Shown: positions 1-8,422, counted from the stretch's first letter. The stretch is DNA of 39,803 bases from Sulfurovum sp. (GCA_030949325.1 JAUZSQ010000034.1:1-39803); one strand, 5' to 3'. Numbers and translations are program-made. The notes: generated by a model not told the origin, from the sequence alone.

Positions 1-285
1 AAAACATGAGCAAGCAAAGTAAAAGCGTGTAGGATTCTGTTGATAGGCTTCTTGAAACTTTTGAGTGCCTGCACGCCAAACCTACTTTGTGCAGTGGCTA
101 CCGCCCACAATGTCAAGAAGGTTAGCTTGAGTTGGAGTTTGGGATTGATGCGTAATCCTAGCGAAGTCCAAGAGGCTACAGGGTCTTTGCGTAGCTGTCC
201 CATTGGGAAAGAGAATTAAAACTCATCGTCTGAGAGGCTTTTGCCAAAGGCAGTGCTTCATGGGGATAAAAAGCAGGGGTATAGC
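1..285 (-). pseudogene. nspC: nspC-like decarboxylase, 3' part (cut by IS, runs off left edge)
   Basis: This is the downstream part of a PLP-dependent carboxynorspermidine/carboxyspermidine decarboxylase-like gene (fold type III). Read leftward from the insertion at 285 it continues the 5' part: SYTPAFYPHEAL, then SFNSLSQWDSYAKTL, then a stop at 178-176. An overlapping frame continues with SLGLRINPKLQL and QSRFGV. The family has the order HTYxPA, FNSxxQ, SLGLRxNP, SRLGV at these places, so one protein has been broken by the IS and at least one frameshift. The rest lies outside the window. An ATG at 203 could start the second frame, but an in-frame stop lies just upstream and I see no ribosome binding site, so I do not treat it as a separate gene. 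Confidence 0.6.
278..285. repeat. Target-site duplication of IS4-type element, left copy
   Basis: GGTATAGC lies directly outside the left inverted repeat and is repeated directly outside the right one at 1682-1689. A ninth base (G) also matches if the outermost IS base is counted as target. Confidence 0.8.
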
Positions 286-1681
286 CATACCTTTCTACAC
301 AACTAACTCAAAAGAAAAAGTGCTATTATACAAGTAAAAGAAAAGACATGAATCAAAGACTAAAAAAAGATATCAGAAGTTAGTAAGAGGTGAGATGAAT
401 ACAAAACATAAAAGCCAAAGTGGAATGAACCTAGTATTGGAGACAGATGGATGGAGTCAAGTCCAAGCGTCATGGCGATTTTATAATAATGAAGAAGTAA
501 CAATTCCCTCACTCAATGACCCCATCATAGAAGAAGTGGTAGAGCAAAGTAACAAAAGAGTAGGTAACTATACCTTGGTAGCCTATGATTGGTCACATTT
601 GGACTATAAAAAGCATACAAAGAAACAGGAACTTGTGACTAAGAATAAGAAAGGGAATGCGAAACAGATAGGGTATGATTTGCAAGGTTCATTGGCAATG
701 GATGAGAAAGGAAATCCTTTGGGTGCCTTAGCCCAAAACTTAGCAACAAGTGAGAAGATATACTCAACTTATGATAGCAATATTGATACAAACTTAACGC
801 ATTTAGAGGAGTTGGTTCAAAGAACTAAATACATACGAGAAAATTATAAGTTTGAAAAAGAGTTGGTTGATATTATTGACAGAGAAGGAGATAGTGTAGC
901 CTTAATGAGAGAGTATGAAGCTAATGGTTGGTGCTATCTGATTCGAGCTAAATCAAATCACAAAGTTTACCTGCCTGACGAGGATAGAGAGGTAAAACAA
1001 GGAGATTTGGCAAAAGAATTAACGCTAGGAAGCTACCTTAAAACCATTAAATATAAAGTGGATAAAAAGATGCAAAAGGTGAAGATATTTGTCAATGAAA
1101 TAGAGGTAAATATACAAAGAGATGCCACCAAATCAGTACTTGACGAGGACGGTAAGCGAAAAACTATCTTCACAGCAGGAGAAAGTATTAAGGCAAGGTT
1201 TGTGGTGGAGAGATTGGTTGATGAAGACAATAATATTGTTGCCCAATGGATGCTTTTTGAGCAATGTTCCCAAAGAGGTCACAGCCACAACTATTGGTAC
1301 TTGGTATTATCATAGATGGAAAATAGAAAGCTATTTCAAACTTTTAAAATCTTCTGGATTTAATCTTGAAAGTTGGCAACAAGAAACTCCAATGGCTCTG
1401 TTTAGAAGACTTCTCGTGGTCTCCTATGCTACATTGTTTGTTTGGAAGATTGAGCGTTCGGAAGAGAAAATGCTCCTGCTGTTAGAAAGTTTTTAGTGCA
1501 ACTCTCAGGACGACTTATTGAAAAGAACAAAGAATTTACAACACCTGCTTTACTATCAGGTCTTTGGGTTTTTATGAAGATGATGAATGTTTTAAAGATC
1601 TACGATGTTGAGGCTCTTTTGCTTTTAAAGAGCAAATCGGATATGATGGGCATGGAACTTTGAGTTGTGTAGAAAGGTATG
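286..1681 (+). mobile_element. IS4-family (IS50/Tn5-like) insertion sequence, ~1.4 kb
   Basis: The element is bounded by perfect 19-bp terminal inverted repeats (CATACCTTTCTACACAACT at 286-304 and its reverse complement at 1663-1681) and flanked by an 8-9 bp direct target duplication. It carries one transposase gene on the plus strand. A 19-bp terminal repeat and 8-9 bp duplication fit the IS50 subgroup of IS4, and the catalytic motifs agree. It sits inside the nspC-like gene: joining the flanks and dropping one duplication copy restores the reading frame (KHSYT then PAFYP). The left end of a second copy begins at 39763. The boundaries are read directly from the sequence; the subgroup is inferred. 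Confidence 0.88.
347..1663 (+). pseudogene. IS4-family DDE transposase, frameshifted
   Basis: The product is a cut-and-paste transposase of about 438 aa when reconstructed. The DDE residues are visible: D in VAYDWSHLDY, D in IIDREGDS (compare DREADI of Tn5), and E in the YREK-type signature YYHRWKIESYFK. The frame breaks in at least three places: near 380-385 (between DIRS and LVRGEMN, if the ATG at 347 is the start), in the T-run at 1254-1258 (one T too many), and in the A-run at 1467-1470 (one A missing before NAPAVRKFLVQLSGR). The tail reads on to TGA 1661-1663, inside the right inverted repeat. The breaks need +1 as well as -1 shifts, so they do not look like programmed -1 frameshifting. 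As sequenced it would be inactive. Confidence 0.85.
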
Positions 1682-1689
1682 GGTATAGC
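1682..1689. repeat. Target-site duplication of IS4-type element, right copy
   Basis: GGTATAGC is identical to 278-285 and lies directly outside the right inverted repeat. Confidence 0.8.
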
Positions 1690-1941
1690 TATGCTTATGT
1701 GCATTTTTTAGGGTCTTATCTAGGGCTAGGGTATGAGAGAGTTCTTCTACATTGCCTACACTCCATCCTGAGAAAACCGATGCTATGAGTGCTAAACCTT
1801 GTGGCTCATGAAAACATTTGAGAGTATAAAGCCATACGATATGATGCTGTTTTCCCAAGGCTTCAAAAATACGTAAATTGGCTTTAAGACGTGCTTCTTG
1901 GAGTACAAAACATGGAGAAGGCAAAAGCTATGCTTAGTCAT
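1682..1941 (-). pseudogene. nspC: nspC-like decarboxylase, 5' part (interrupted by IS)
   Basis: This is the N-terminal part of a fold-type III PLP decarboxylase resembling carboxynorspermidine/carboxyspermidine decarboxylase. That enzyme removes the carboxyl group from carboxy(nor)spermidine in the last step of the alternative spermidine pathway. PSPCFVLQEARLKANL matches the family's start, and the Lys in YTLKCF is the expected PLP-binding position. The natural start is probably ATG at 1941-1939, which would overlap the end of the speE-like gene (ATGACTAA), but one base too many puts it out of frame. The in-frame alternative is TTG at 1924. The reading frame runs into the IS after KHSYT. The position directly after the aminopropyltransferase-like gene supports a polyamine role. 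The family call is fairly secure, but the exact substrate (spermidine or norspermidine) cannot be told. Confidence 0.68.
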
Positions 1942-3450
1942 ACCAGCGATTCCACCCTCTTTGGGAATAATAATAAATTAGTCCATGATTACTAAGCTTA
2001 TTGCTTTTGGACTTCTCTTTTGGCTGTCTTTGTCAAATATTTTCATCGTATTCATCGTTTGGGTATCAATGTATCTGAAACTAGCTTTGGCTGTGATAGT
2101 CTCTAGGGGTAGCTTAAGATGTGATGCCAAGATAAATCCCCATTCTCCAAAACTAGGCACATAGCTATGATAAGGCAATACTTTGAAGTTTGATTCTTCT
2201 AAGGTTTTGGCAATACACCAAAAGGCATCAGGAGAAAAGATAGGAGAAGTCGCTTGTGTGACTATGGCACCCGAACGAGAGAGGTGAGAAGAGAGCAGGT
2301 GATAAAAGGCTTTAGAATAGAGCCTACTGAGCGAAATAGTATTGGGGTCAGGCAGGTCAATAATGATGACATCATAGAGTCTATGAGAATCTTCTATAAA
2401 TTTCCATGCATCTTGATTGAATACGCTAACTTTGGGGCTATCGTAGGCATGGTTATTGAGGGTACTTAGGCGTGGGTGGGTTTTGAAAAGTGTGGTAACT
2501 GCCTCGTCCAAATCTACAAGGGTGATGTGTTTGACCTTGTCATATTTGAGTACTTCGCGTAATGCCAATCCATCACCACCACCAATAATGAGTACTTCTT
2601 CATGGGATTTACTCATATTCATTACAGGATGTACCAAGGACTCATGGTAACGGTGTTCATCAATACTGTCAAACTGTAAAGCACCATTGATATAAAATTG
2701 GATACGTCCTTTGTTGGCTGTGATAATGAGCTTTTGGTAGGGGCTTTGTTTGCTATAAATGATGTTGTTTTGATAGAGTTTTTTTTCTATCATGGAGGTG
2801 AGTGTAGTGGACTTGATAAAACCAAGGATGAGTATGAGAGCAATGATGACAATAGGCAAAAGGTAGCGTTTGCCTAAAATATCTCTAAAGATAAACCATG
2901 CTAGAGTCCCCACCATAAGATTGAGTCCACCAAACAAAAAGGCTGTTTGCATGAGACCTAGCTGAGGTACAAGTACCAAAGGAAAGAGTAACGAAGCGAA
3001 CAATGCCCCAATATAATCTACCGTAAAGACATTGGAAATATTACTCTCCAATGAAAAGCTGTCTTTGAGGATACGGATAATCAAAGGGATTTCTACGCCT
3101 AGCATACTTCCCAAAAGAATCGTAATCAGATACAAAAAGGCATCATAGTTTTCTAAGTACGCAAAGGCATAAAAGAGGATAAAAGCAGAGAATCCACCAA
3201 GTAAAGCAATGGTAAATTGTATGATGATAAAGGTATGTTCAAGTTTGTCTGAGACAAAACGAGAAATCCATGCACCCACACCCATAGAAGACATAAAAAG
3301 CCCAATGACCAAAGAGAAATGGTAAATCGAATCTCCCAAGAGATAAGAAGAGAGCGTTCCTGCGAGGAGTTCATAGACCAAGCCACAAATGGCAATGACA
3401 AATGTCCCAAAAAGGAGTGCTATTTCTTTGTGTTGCATGGTACTTTTCAT
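1934..3450 (-). CDS. Membrane-anchored spermidine synthase-like protein
   Basis: This is a polyamine aminopropyltransferase-family protein with a polytopic N-terminal half (about 6-8 hydrophobic segments, residues 1-220) fused to a SpeE-like catalytic half. Visible motifs are DEHRYHESLVH (polyamine-site region), IIGGGDGLALREVLKY (nucleotide-binding loop), LVDLDEAV, and YDVIIIDLPDPN near the catalytic Asp. Soluble SpeE has an Asp-Ser/Cys-Thr-Asp-Pro stretch here; DLPDP is what I expect of the membrane-anchored branch. The C-terminus is frameshifted near 2000: the shifted frame gives the family-typical ending NKLSNHGLIYYYSQRGWNRW and stops at 1934-1936. The start was chosen at ATG 3450, two bases after the DUF350 stop. 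Known SpeE enzymes use decarboxylated SAM; no AdoMet decarboxylase gene lies in this window. The substrate is unknown. Confidence 0.85.
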
Positions 3451-3451
3451 T

Positions 3452-3649
3452 TTAGCCAATCGCTGAAGAGATAATCATACCCAGTGAGGCGATGATGGAA
3501 GCTAAGACAATAGCAAGGGCGATATTACCCTCTTCTATAATTTGCCTATTGATAGAGAATTTGCTAATGACTTCCATAATAAAAAGGGCTATCAAAAAGA
3601 TACCCAAGCCTAGAAATGTATAGATGAGTGTAGATATAAATGCGTCCAT
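3452..3649 (-). CDS. DUF350 family small membrane protein
   Basis: This 65-aa protein has two hydrophobic helices, about residues 6-27 and 43-64. The stretch IIEEGNIALAIVLASIIASLGM matches the DUF350 core (an Asn followed by a small-residue helix). Many DUF350 proteins have two such repeats; this has one. The gene ends at the start of the speE-like gene and sits in the same transcription unit as DUF4178 genes. DUF350, DUF4178 and SpeE-like genes are known to co-occur in bacterial gene clusters tied to membrane stress or polyamines, but the molecular role is not known. Confidence 0.75.
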   Translation of the reverse strand: MDAFISTLIYTFLGLGIFLIALFIMEVISKFSINRQIIEEGNIALAIVLASIIASLGMIISSAIG

Positions 3650-3665
3650 GTATTGCTCCTAAATG

Positions 3666-3833
3666 TTATTTACCAAAGCTCCACCCACCACTAGAACTGC
3701 GAGAACTAGAATGATGTGTACGGATGCTTTTTTGATTTTCTGAGACTACTTCTTGTAGCCCCACACCTCTATAGGTACTGTATATCGCCCCAATACTTAG
3801 CAAAGAAAAGATAAGAAGTACGACTTTACTCAT
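3666..3833 (-). CDS. Small membrane/secreted protein, Ser/Gly-rich tail
   Basis: This 55-aa product starts at ATG 3833, overlapping the preceding stop (ATGA). It has one N-terminal hydrophobic helix (VVLLIFSLLSIGAIY) followed by a Ser/Gly/Trp tail ending SSSGGWSFGK. It could be a signal-anchored peptide or an exported protein. I recognise no named family; small Gly/Ser-tailed proteins fit the DUF350-DUF4178 neighbourhood. The overlaps on both sides favour a real gene. Confidence 0.6.
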   Translation of the reverse strand: MSKVVLLIFSLLSIGAIYSTYRGVGLQEVVSENQKSIRTHHSSSRSSSGGWSFGK

Positions 3834-4311
3834 GCATCCTCCTTCTTTTTGAAATAATAATAGATTCCAAATGTCCCAAAGATAAGCAGAGCCGATAAGC
3901 CAAATAGCATATAAAATATCACCGCAGGAATGACAAGAAAGACCACTTTCATAATCTTTCCATTTCCTGCTACATACGGTAACCATAATACCAAGAGCAA
4001 GACGATAATAAGAGGGATGAGGTAATTGTTACGAATGACTTGCTGTTGTATTTTTATGCTAGAGGCTATCTGATTGGCTTGTTTATCGGCTATAAGTTTG
4101 TATGTTCCTTTGTCCAAATTGAGATAGATAGTAAGTGAGACTGCGTAAGGTATCCATGTCTTTTTGATATGACTTTGGGTAAAAAATACTGGTTTCCATG
4201 CATCCTCCCAAACAACTACACACTTCCCGATAAATGCACTAAAAATTAGCATAAATGAAAGAAAAGAAGTAATAAGAGACTCACTCAACAAAAGCAATGT
4301 ATTGAGTGAAA
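3830..4311 (-). pseudogene. C-terminal part of interrupted DUF4178 protein (membrane)
   Basis: I read this as the distal part of the DUF4178 gene that begins at 5431, separated from it by an inserted element (4312-4559). It has the stretch LTIYLNLDKGTYKLIADK, which resembles the G-Y-x-L extracytoplasmic domain at the end of large DUF4178 proteins. Two membrane helices follow (IPLIIVLLLVLWLPYVAG and VVFLVIPAVIFYMLFGL) and then a Lys-rich tail. The proximal part also ends in a membrane helix. The assignment to one original gene is inferred from topology and context. An alternative is a separate small membrane protein starting at ATG 4297, though its first 15 residues look like random extension. 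Confidence 0.55.
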
Positions 4312-4559
4312 TAAATACCGTAAGAGGTAAAAGACGATACTAAAAAAACTTTATAGAACTCTTAAACTACTACGCAATCAAGTATGCAAGAAGAGCTGAT
4401 TTAACGCCAGAAATAAGATTAGATATTTCCATCAAGCATATGAAGCACAAAAGCAAAAGAGTATGGAGCTACCACAGAATTAGCTGTAGAGTACAACGTT
4501 TCTAGAGATTGTCTATATGCTCATAGAGAGATTACAACGTTTACTCCCTTTGGTATTTA
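4312..4559 (+). mobile_element. 248-bp inverted-repeat element with transposase-like remnant
   Basis: The ends form an imperfect inverted repeat: TAAATACC at 4312-4319 pairs with GGTATTTA at 4552-4559, and the similarity extends inward (taaataccgtaagaggtaaa against the reverse complement taaataccaaagggagtaaa). Inside, the plus strand encodes scraps such as KEYGATTELAVEYNVSRDCLY, which look like the helix-turn-helix start of a transposase, broken by frameshifts. It separates the two halves of a DUF4178 gene. I see no clear target duplication. It is best read as an internally deleted IS or MITE-like derivative. Confidence 0.5.
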
Positions 4560-5431
4560 CTGCATATCAAAAATGCAGAAGAATTCACAGTAAAGGAGGC
4601 TTCATGATGGCTGTTATACGTCGCTTCGTAGATAGTCGTATGATAAAACAAAGAAGCAAGAGAAAGAATAGTAAGTATGAGTGGCAATAGCATAAAATAC
4701 TTTTGCAAGAGTGTGACTTTGTGATTTTCTTCTTCTATATCGTCTGTGACCCTTGCATTTTTATGTGTTTGACTCGCCTTAGTATAATCAAGATTAAAGG
4801 CATGATAAATATCTTCTTTTCTCACCTTTTGTGTATGAAAGACTTCTATTTCATTGATAGTCTTTTCTATGCTTAGGCTTTGGTGGCGTACACCCTTGTA
4901 GTCCCAACAGGTAAATTTGTCTCCAAACTTGGCTACCCAATTGAGTTCCCCTTCGACATAATCAATATATGCCATATACGAGCTGTCATTAAGCATATAA
5001 TGACCTTTTTGGTAAAAGACCATCTTGGGTTGCTTGGTTTGCCATGAAAATAGGTCAAAATTACGTACCTTGATAGAAAACGAAATCTCACCCTCGTCAT
5101 AGACCAACCACGCATAGCCATGTGTAGGAGAATAGAGGAAAAACTCATTCCATTCTTCGGAAGGAAACTCAGCCGTACGGTAGGTCACCCAACCAATAAT
5201 CGTCCACTCTACCCCTTTGATATTGCCCCTCATCCCAATAGTAAATGGGGCTAAGGGACGTTTGACTTTATTGAACGTAGAGAGGACTTTGTAGGCATCG
5301 TTGAGGTCAAGTACACAGTGACAATATTCACAAGTAATGGTACTAACTCTACCACCACCGAGTATATCAAGAGGAGCAGCACATTGGGTACACTTAATAG
5401 CCGAGGTTGTAGTACTAGGAGTGTCAGACAT
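4541..5431 (-). pseudogene. DUF4178 protein, N-terminal part with zinc ribbon (interrupted)
   Basis: The protein begins with a zinc ribbon (CTQCAAPLD ... CEYCHCVLD; two CxxC pairs), followed by a DUF4178 domain of about 150 residues with the usual Trp/Tyr-rich strands (VEWTIIGWVTYR, EWNEFFLYSPTHGYAWLVYDEGE). After a charged stretch comes a membrane helix (YFMLLPLILTILSLASLFY). The start at ATG 5431 (MSDTPS) lies one base after the preceding stop. The last dozen or so residues come from the inserted element. DUF4178 has no established biochemical function; in clusters with DUF350 and SpeE-like genes it is thought to act at the membrane. Confidence 0.75.
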
Positions 5432-5432
5432 C

Positions 5433-6053
5433 TTAGCCCATTTCTTTAATATCAAAAAGGCTAATCCACTTACCTTGATAGGCTTCTAAGCCATCATTTG
5501 CATTTTCTAGGGTCATGAGCTGTGCATCTTTGCCAGAGAGATGTGCATAAGCATACGCAGAACCTTTGGATACATATTTGGGTAAGCTTCCTTCAAATCC
5601 TTCACAAGTAGCCGTGCCTAGTTCTGTGACCAACCATGCATCCCAAAGGATTTGACCCACGACTAGGCTACTCCATTCTATAGGCTTAGAGTCTAGTGTT
5701 ATAGATTGCTCCAATACCACATCACCTTCATCTATACTCATCCAATATTCTTTATTGGCACTGTCTTTGAGCCACCATTCTTCCCAAAATCCTCGTCCAT
5801 AAGAGTAACGTATCTTACCCAAAGGAAGATACTGCTTTTGGGCATACATAAAAGGAATATTGAGATGTATGATAGAAATCTCAGGAGACAAAACAGAACT
5901 GTCTCCTGCCAATCGTGTCGCATCATTTTCCAAAAAAATTGTCGATTTACAAGAATCACAGAGCACAAGCTTCACATGTGTAAAATGAAGAGCCAAAGAA
6001 TCACCACATTGAGGACAGTTAAAATGTTTTTCTACAGTAAACGTATTTGACAT
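5433..6053 (-). CDS. DUF4178 protein with zinc ribbon
   Basis: This 206-aa, apparently soluble protein opens with a zinc ribbon (FNCPQCGDS ... LVLCDSCKSTIF), followed by a DUF4178 domain (LPLGKIRYSYGRGFWEEWWL, EYWMSIDEGDVVLEQS). It is the first gene of the minus-strand cluster and is followed by a second, membrane-attached DUF4178 protein one base away, suggesting translational coupling and perhaps a heteromeric pair. The ATG at 6053 follows a roughly 120-bp gap to the next gene, so a promoter is expected at about 6054-6120, though I cannot identify one firmly. Function unknown. Confidence 0.75.
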   Translation of the reverse strand: MSNTFTVEKHFNCPQCGDSLALHFTHVKLVLCDSCKSTIFLENDATRLAGDSSVLSPEISIIHLNIPFMYAQKQYLPLGKIRYSYGRGFWEEWWLKDSANKEYWMSIDEGDVVLEQSITLDSKPIEWSSLVVGQILWDAWLVTELGTATCEGFEGSLPKYVSKGSAYAYAHLSGKDAQLMTLENANDGLEAYQGKWISLFDIKEMG

Positions 6054-6171
6054 GATAAAAGTTCCTTTGTGTGAGTGATGATGAATTTTATTATAACCTA
6101 TTAAATTATACTTTAGTTTCTATAAGATGAAATATAGAGAGTATCCTATCACTCCTAGGCTGTTTTACACT

Positions 6172-7080
6172 TCAAAATTTCAATCCCTCAATCTCCAAAT
6201 CCTTAAGATGGTAAAGACTCACCATCGCTTGGGTATTGATGGTGATTAAGGAAATATTGAGGTTTTGGCTGATTTCTTCTAGTGTGCTAGGGGCTTGGTT
6301 GAATAGGGCTGTGGCGTAGGCATCTAGGTAGTCTATCTTCCAACCATTTTGTAGCAGTGTCATAGAGCTGTAGTAGCTAGGGGATGTGCCTTTTGAGCTG
6401 TCTAATATATGATGATTTTGCTCATCTATAAAACGTGCGTAATTTCCACTTGTGGAGATGGACATATCTTGTGTTGAGGTTTTGAGATAGGCGATGTTTC
6501 CTTTGCTAAAAGGGTCTTGGATAGAGATAGTATAGCTTTTGCCTCGTGTGATGATTTCGCCACCTAGATCTACAAGTATCTTGGTCGCACCTTTTTGTGC
6601 TAAAAATAGGGAAATTTGTTTGGCAACGTAGCCTTTGCCTATGCCTCCGACATCAATTCTCATGCCTTTGTGTTTGAGGAATATGGAGTCATTGACTAAG
6701 AGAATATCCTTAGCATTGACAAGTCTTTTTTGTGAGCAGAGCATTGAGGCAGAAGGTAGGGATTGGTTACTAAAACCAAAATGATAGACCCCATGGCTCA
6801 AGGCTCCTATACTGATGTCAAAAAGCCCCTTGGTATGCTTGGAAGCATTGAGACATATCTCAAAAAAGGCAGTATCTTCAGCCGTACAAGGGATAGGTTT
6901 TATCCCTGCATTTTGGTTAATTTGGTTCAAGAATGAGTGTTCTTGATAGGCAGTATAGCGACTTTCAAAATCGGTGGCTATCTTATGTGCTTGGTAAAGA
7001 ATGGTTTTAGAAACATTGGCACGGATGAGAAGATGCGTACTCATGACCTTGGCTTCTAGTGCCTTCTCAAAGAGTGCCAT
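6172..7080 (-). CDS. apbE: ApbE-family FAD:protein FMN transferase
   Basis: ApbE proteins attach FMN from FAD to a Ser/Thr of extracytoplasmic redox proteins. The family order is present: the FESRYTAYQEHSFLNQIN region, GLFDISIGAL (about residues 84-93), MRIDVGGIGKGYVAKQ (about 139-154, FAD/Mg site) and LDAYATALFN (metal-binding end). The Met at residue 13 (MSTHLLIRA) fits the family's MGT start strand, so the first 12 residues may be an extension or a start mis-call. No signal peptide or lipobox is seen, unlike many periplasmic ApbE proteins. It is the last gene of the unit that includes DUF3570 and DUF4266. I found no classical flavinylation motif (DGxSGAT type) in the neighbouring products. 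Confidence 0.9.
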   Translation of the reverse strand: MALFEKALEAKVMSTHLLIRANVSKTILYQAHKIATDFESRYTAYQEHSFLNQINQNAGIKPIPCTAEDTAFFEICLNASKHTKGLFDISIGALSHGVYHFGFSNQSLPSASMLCSQKRLVNAKDILLVNDSIFLKHKGMRIDVGGIGKGYVAKQISLFLAQKGATKILVDLGGEIITRGKSYTISIQDPFSKGNIAYLKTSTQDMSISTSGNYARFIDEQNHHILDSSKGTSPSYYSSMTLLQNGWKIDYLDAYATALFNQAPSTLEEISQNLNISLITINTQAMVSLYHLKDLEIEGLKF

Positions 7081-7089
7081 GAGTACGCT

Positions 7090-8208
7090 TTAGAATGTAT
7101 AATCTACACGAAAGGTAGTATAGACTGCCTGAATATTGCTTTCTCCAAACCATTGTTGGATATAGTTATTGTCACTCGTTTGATAATAATCTACACTCAG
7201 CGAAAAGCTATAGGGACTATCGCTTGGCGTATAAGTGAGAGGAATACCAAAGTTATAAGAATCAAAAGCACTCATACGATAATCCACAACTACATAAGGG
7301 TCATTGGTTGTATAAGTCCCTATATCTTTGGCGAAGTTTGAGCCTGTTTGTGAGTAATATCGTATTCTAGCACCTACCATCCACTGCTCATTGACATCAT
7401 GAAGCCACTCAGCAGAGAGGGTATGTGAATTTATATCCCAATCATCTTTATAGTAACGGTAAGAGAAATTGAGACTGTTGTCTTCATCTATATATTTGAG
7501 ACCTTTAAGTGCAAAGGCATGACCCTCTCGTTGCTTAGGATACTTTTCAAATCCTATGAAGGTATCGTCTTGGACGAGATACGGATACGGTGAAGAGAGT
7601 AATCCTTCGGAGTGCATATACGAATAGACCAATTGTACAGAGGCTGTAGGGGAGAGCAGTTGATTGAATGAAAAGTCAATCTTTTGCTCATCTCTATTTG
7701 CTACTTCTAGCTGACGATTATTACTAGGTGACCATGTATCCCCTGATTGTGAAAACCCAATGCCTAGTACGGTATTGCCTTGATTGAGTTCTCTCGTATA
7801 ACTTGCAAAGAATGCTTGACCAATATAATCTACTTCATTAGAATAGTAAATCCCTGCACTTGCACTATGTTCACCTTTTTCATAGGCGACTAAGAAAGTC
7901 GGAGAAGCACGTACATCATCAAATCCAGATTGCTTCGATGCTGTAGCTTGTGCATCTACTTGGGCAGGAGACCCACCAATACGAATACTCGCAGCAGCAA
8001 TAGCATCTACACGAAGTTTAACTCCGACGAGCCAATTCTTGGATAGGGTCTTCATGAGAGAAAAAGTAGGAGAATAGACCTGTACATCATTGTTATCAGT
8101 ATAGGTATCAAATCCAAAAGAAGCCGAGTCTTGAAGCTCCGAAGCATAAGCTTTGAGAAAAGGTATCATCAACATAATACCTAGTAAAAATGATTTAATT
8201 ATCTGCAT
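7090..8208 (-). CDS. DUF3570 family outer-membrane beta-barrel
   Basis: This protein of about 372 aa has an N-terminal signal peptide (IIKSFLLGIMLMIPFLKAYA), many alternating aromatic/polar strands and a C-terminal Phe (TFRVDYTF), as expected for an outer-membrane barrel. The early stretch ASFGFDTYTDNNDVQVYSP, the KLRVDAI region and the DDVRASP region match DUF3570. The start is placed at ATG 8208 (MQIIK), which overlaps the end of the DUF4266 gene; a TTG two codons upstream is less likely. DUF3570 is typically found next to DUF4266, thioredoxin and ApbE genes, as here. Its cargo or function is not established. Confidence 0.82.
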   Translation of the reverse strand: MQIIKSFLLGIMLMIPFLKAYASELQDSASFGFDTYTDNNDVQVYSPTFSLMKTLSKNWLVGVKLRVDAIAAASIRIGGSPAQVDAQATASKQSGFDDVRASPTFLVAYEKGEHSASAGIYYSNEVDYIGQAFFASYTRELNQGNTVLGIGFSQSGDTWSPSNNRQLEVANRDEQKIDFSFNQLLSPTASVQLVYSYMHSEGLLSSPYPYLVQDDTFIGFEKYPKQREGHAFALKGLKYIDEDNSLNFSYRYYKDDWDINSHTLSAEWLHDVNEQWMVGARIRYYSQTGSNFAKDIGTYTTNDPYVVVDYRMSAFDSYNFGIPLTYTPSDSPYSFSLSVDYYQTSDNNYIQQWFGESNIQAVYTTFRVDYTF

Positions 8209-8416
8209 CCACAACCTCCTTGGTAGGCACTGTCTCCACCTGCTGAGGCTTCACGTATGAGAAAAATATGCCCTTCATACTCTGCACGTTGGCTTAGTGG
8301 GCTAAGTGACATTTTGGGGTCTGCGAAATGTGCTTATCATAAGGCATCACTCGTACAAGTTTTTCTGAACAGCCAGTCATAAAAAGAATGAGAGTAGCTA
8401 AAAGGGTTATTTTCAT
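8199..8416 (-). CDS. DUF4266 family small lipoprotein (frameshifted)
   Basis: This is a small gene hidden by a frameshift. The first frame gives a lipoprotein signal with lipobox (LILFMTGC) and MPYDK; after a one-base slip near 8330-8340 the second frame gives HFADPKMSLSPLSQRAEY and then FLIREASAGGDS followed by GGCGCR. The ending, Arg-Glu-Ala-Ser then a Gly-rich run and Gly-Cys-Gly-Cys, is the hallmark of DUF4266. The reconstructed length is about 72 aa. It overlaps the DUF3570 start and follows the thioredoxin-like gene. The Gly-Cys tail may bind metal or make disulfides with the thioredoxin; that is inference. Confidence 0.75.
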
Positions 8417-8422
8417 AGTATC

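Noticed and set aside
1-203. Separate 68-codon gene at the left edge (minus strand, ATG 203)
   Set aside because: Its sequence (SLGLRINP, QSRFGV) continues the nspC-like protein in another frame, and it lacks a ribosome site.
1250-1262. Programmed frameshift in the IS transposase
   Set aside because: The break at 1254-1258 needs a +1 shift and others are also required; many unrelated genes in the window have similar run-length breaks.
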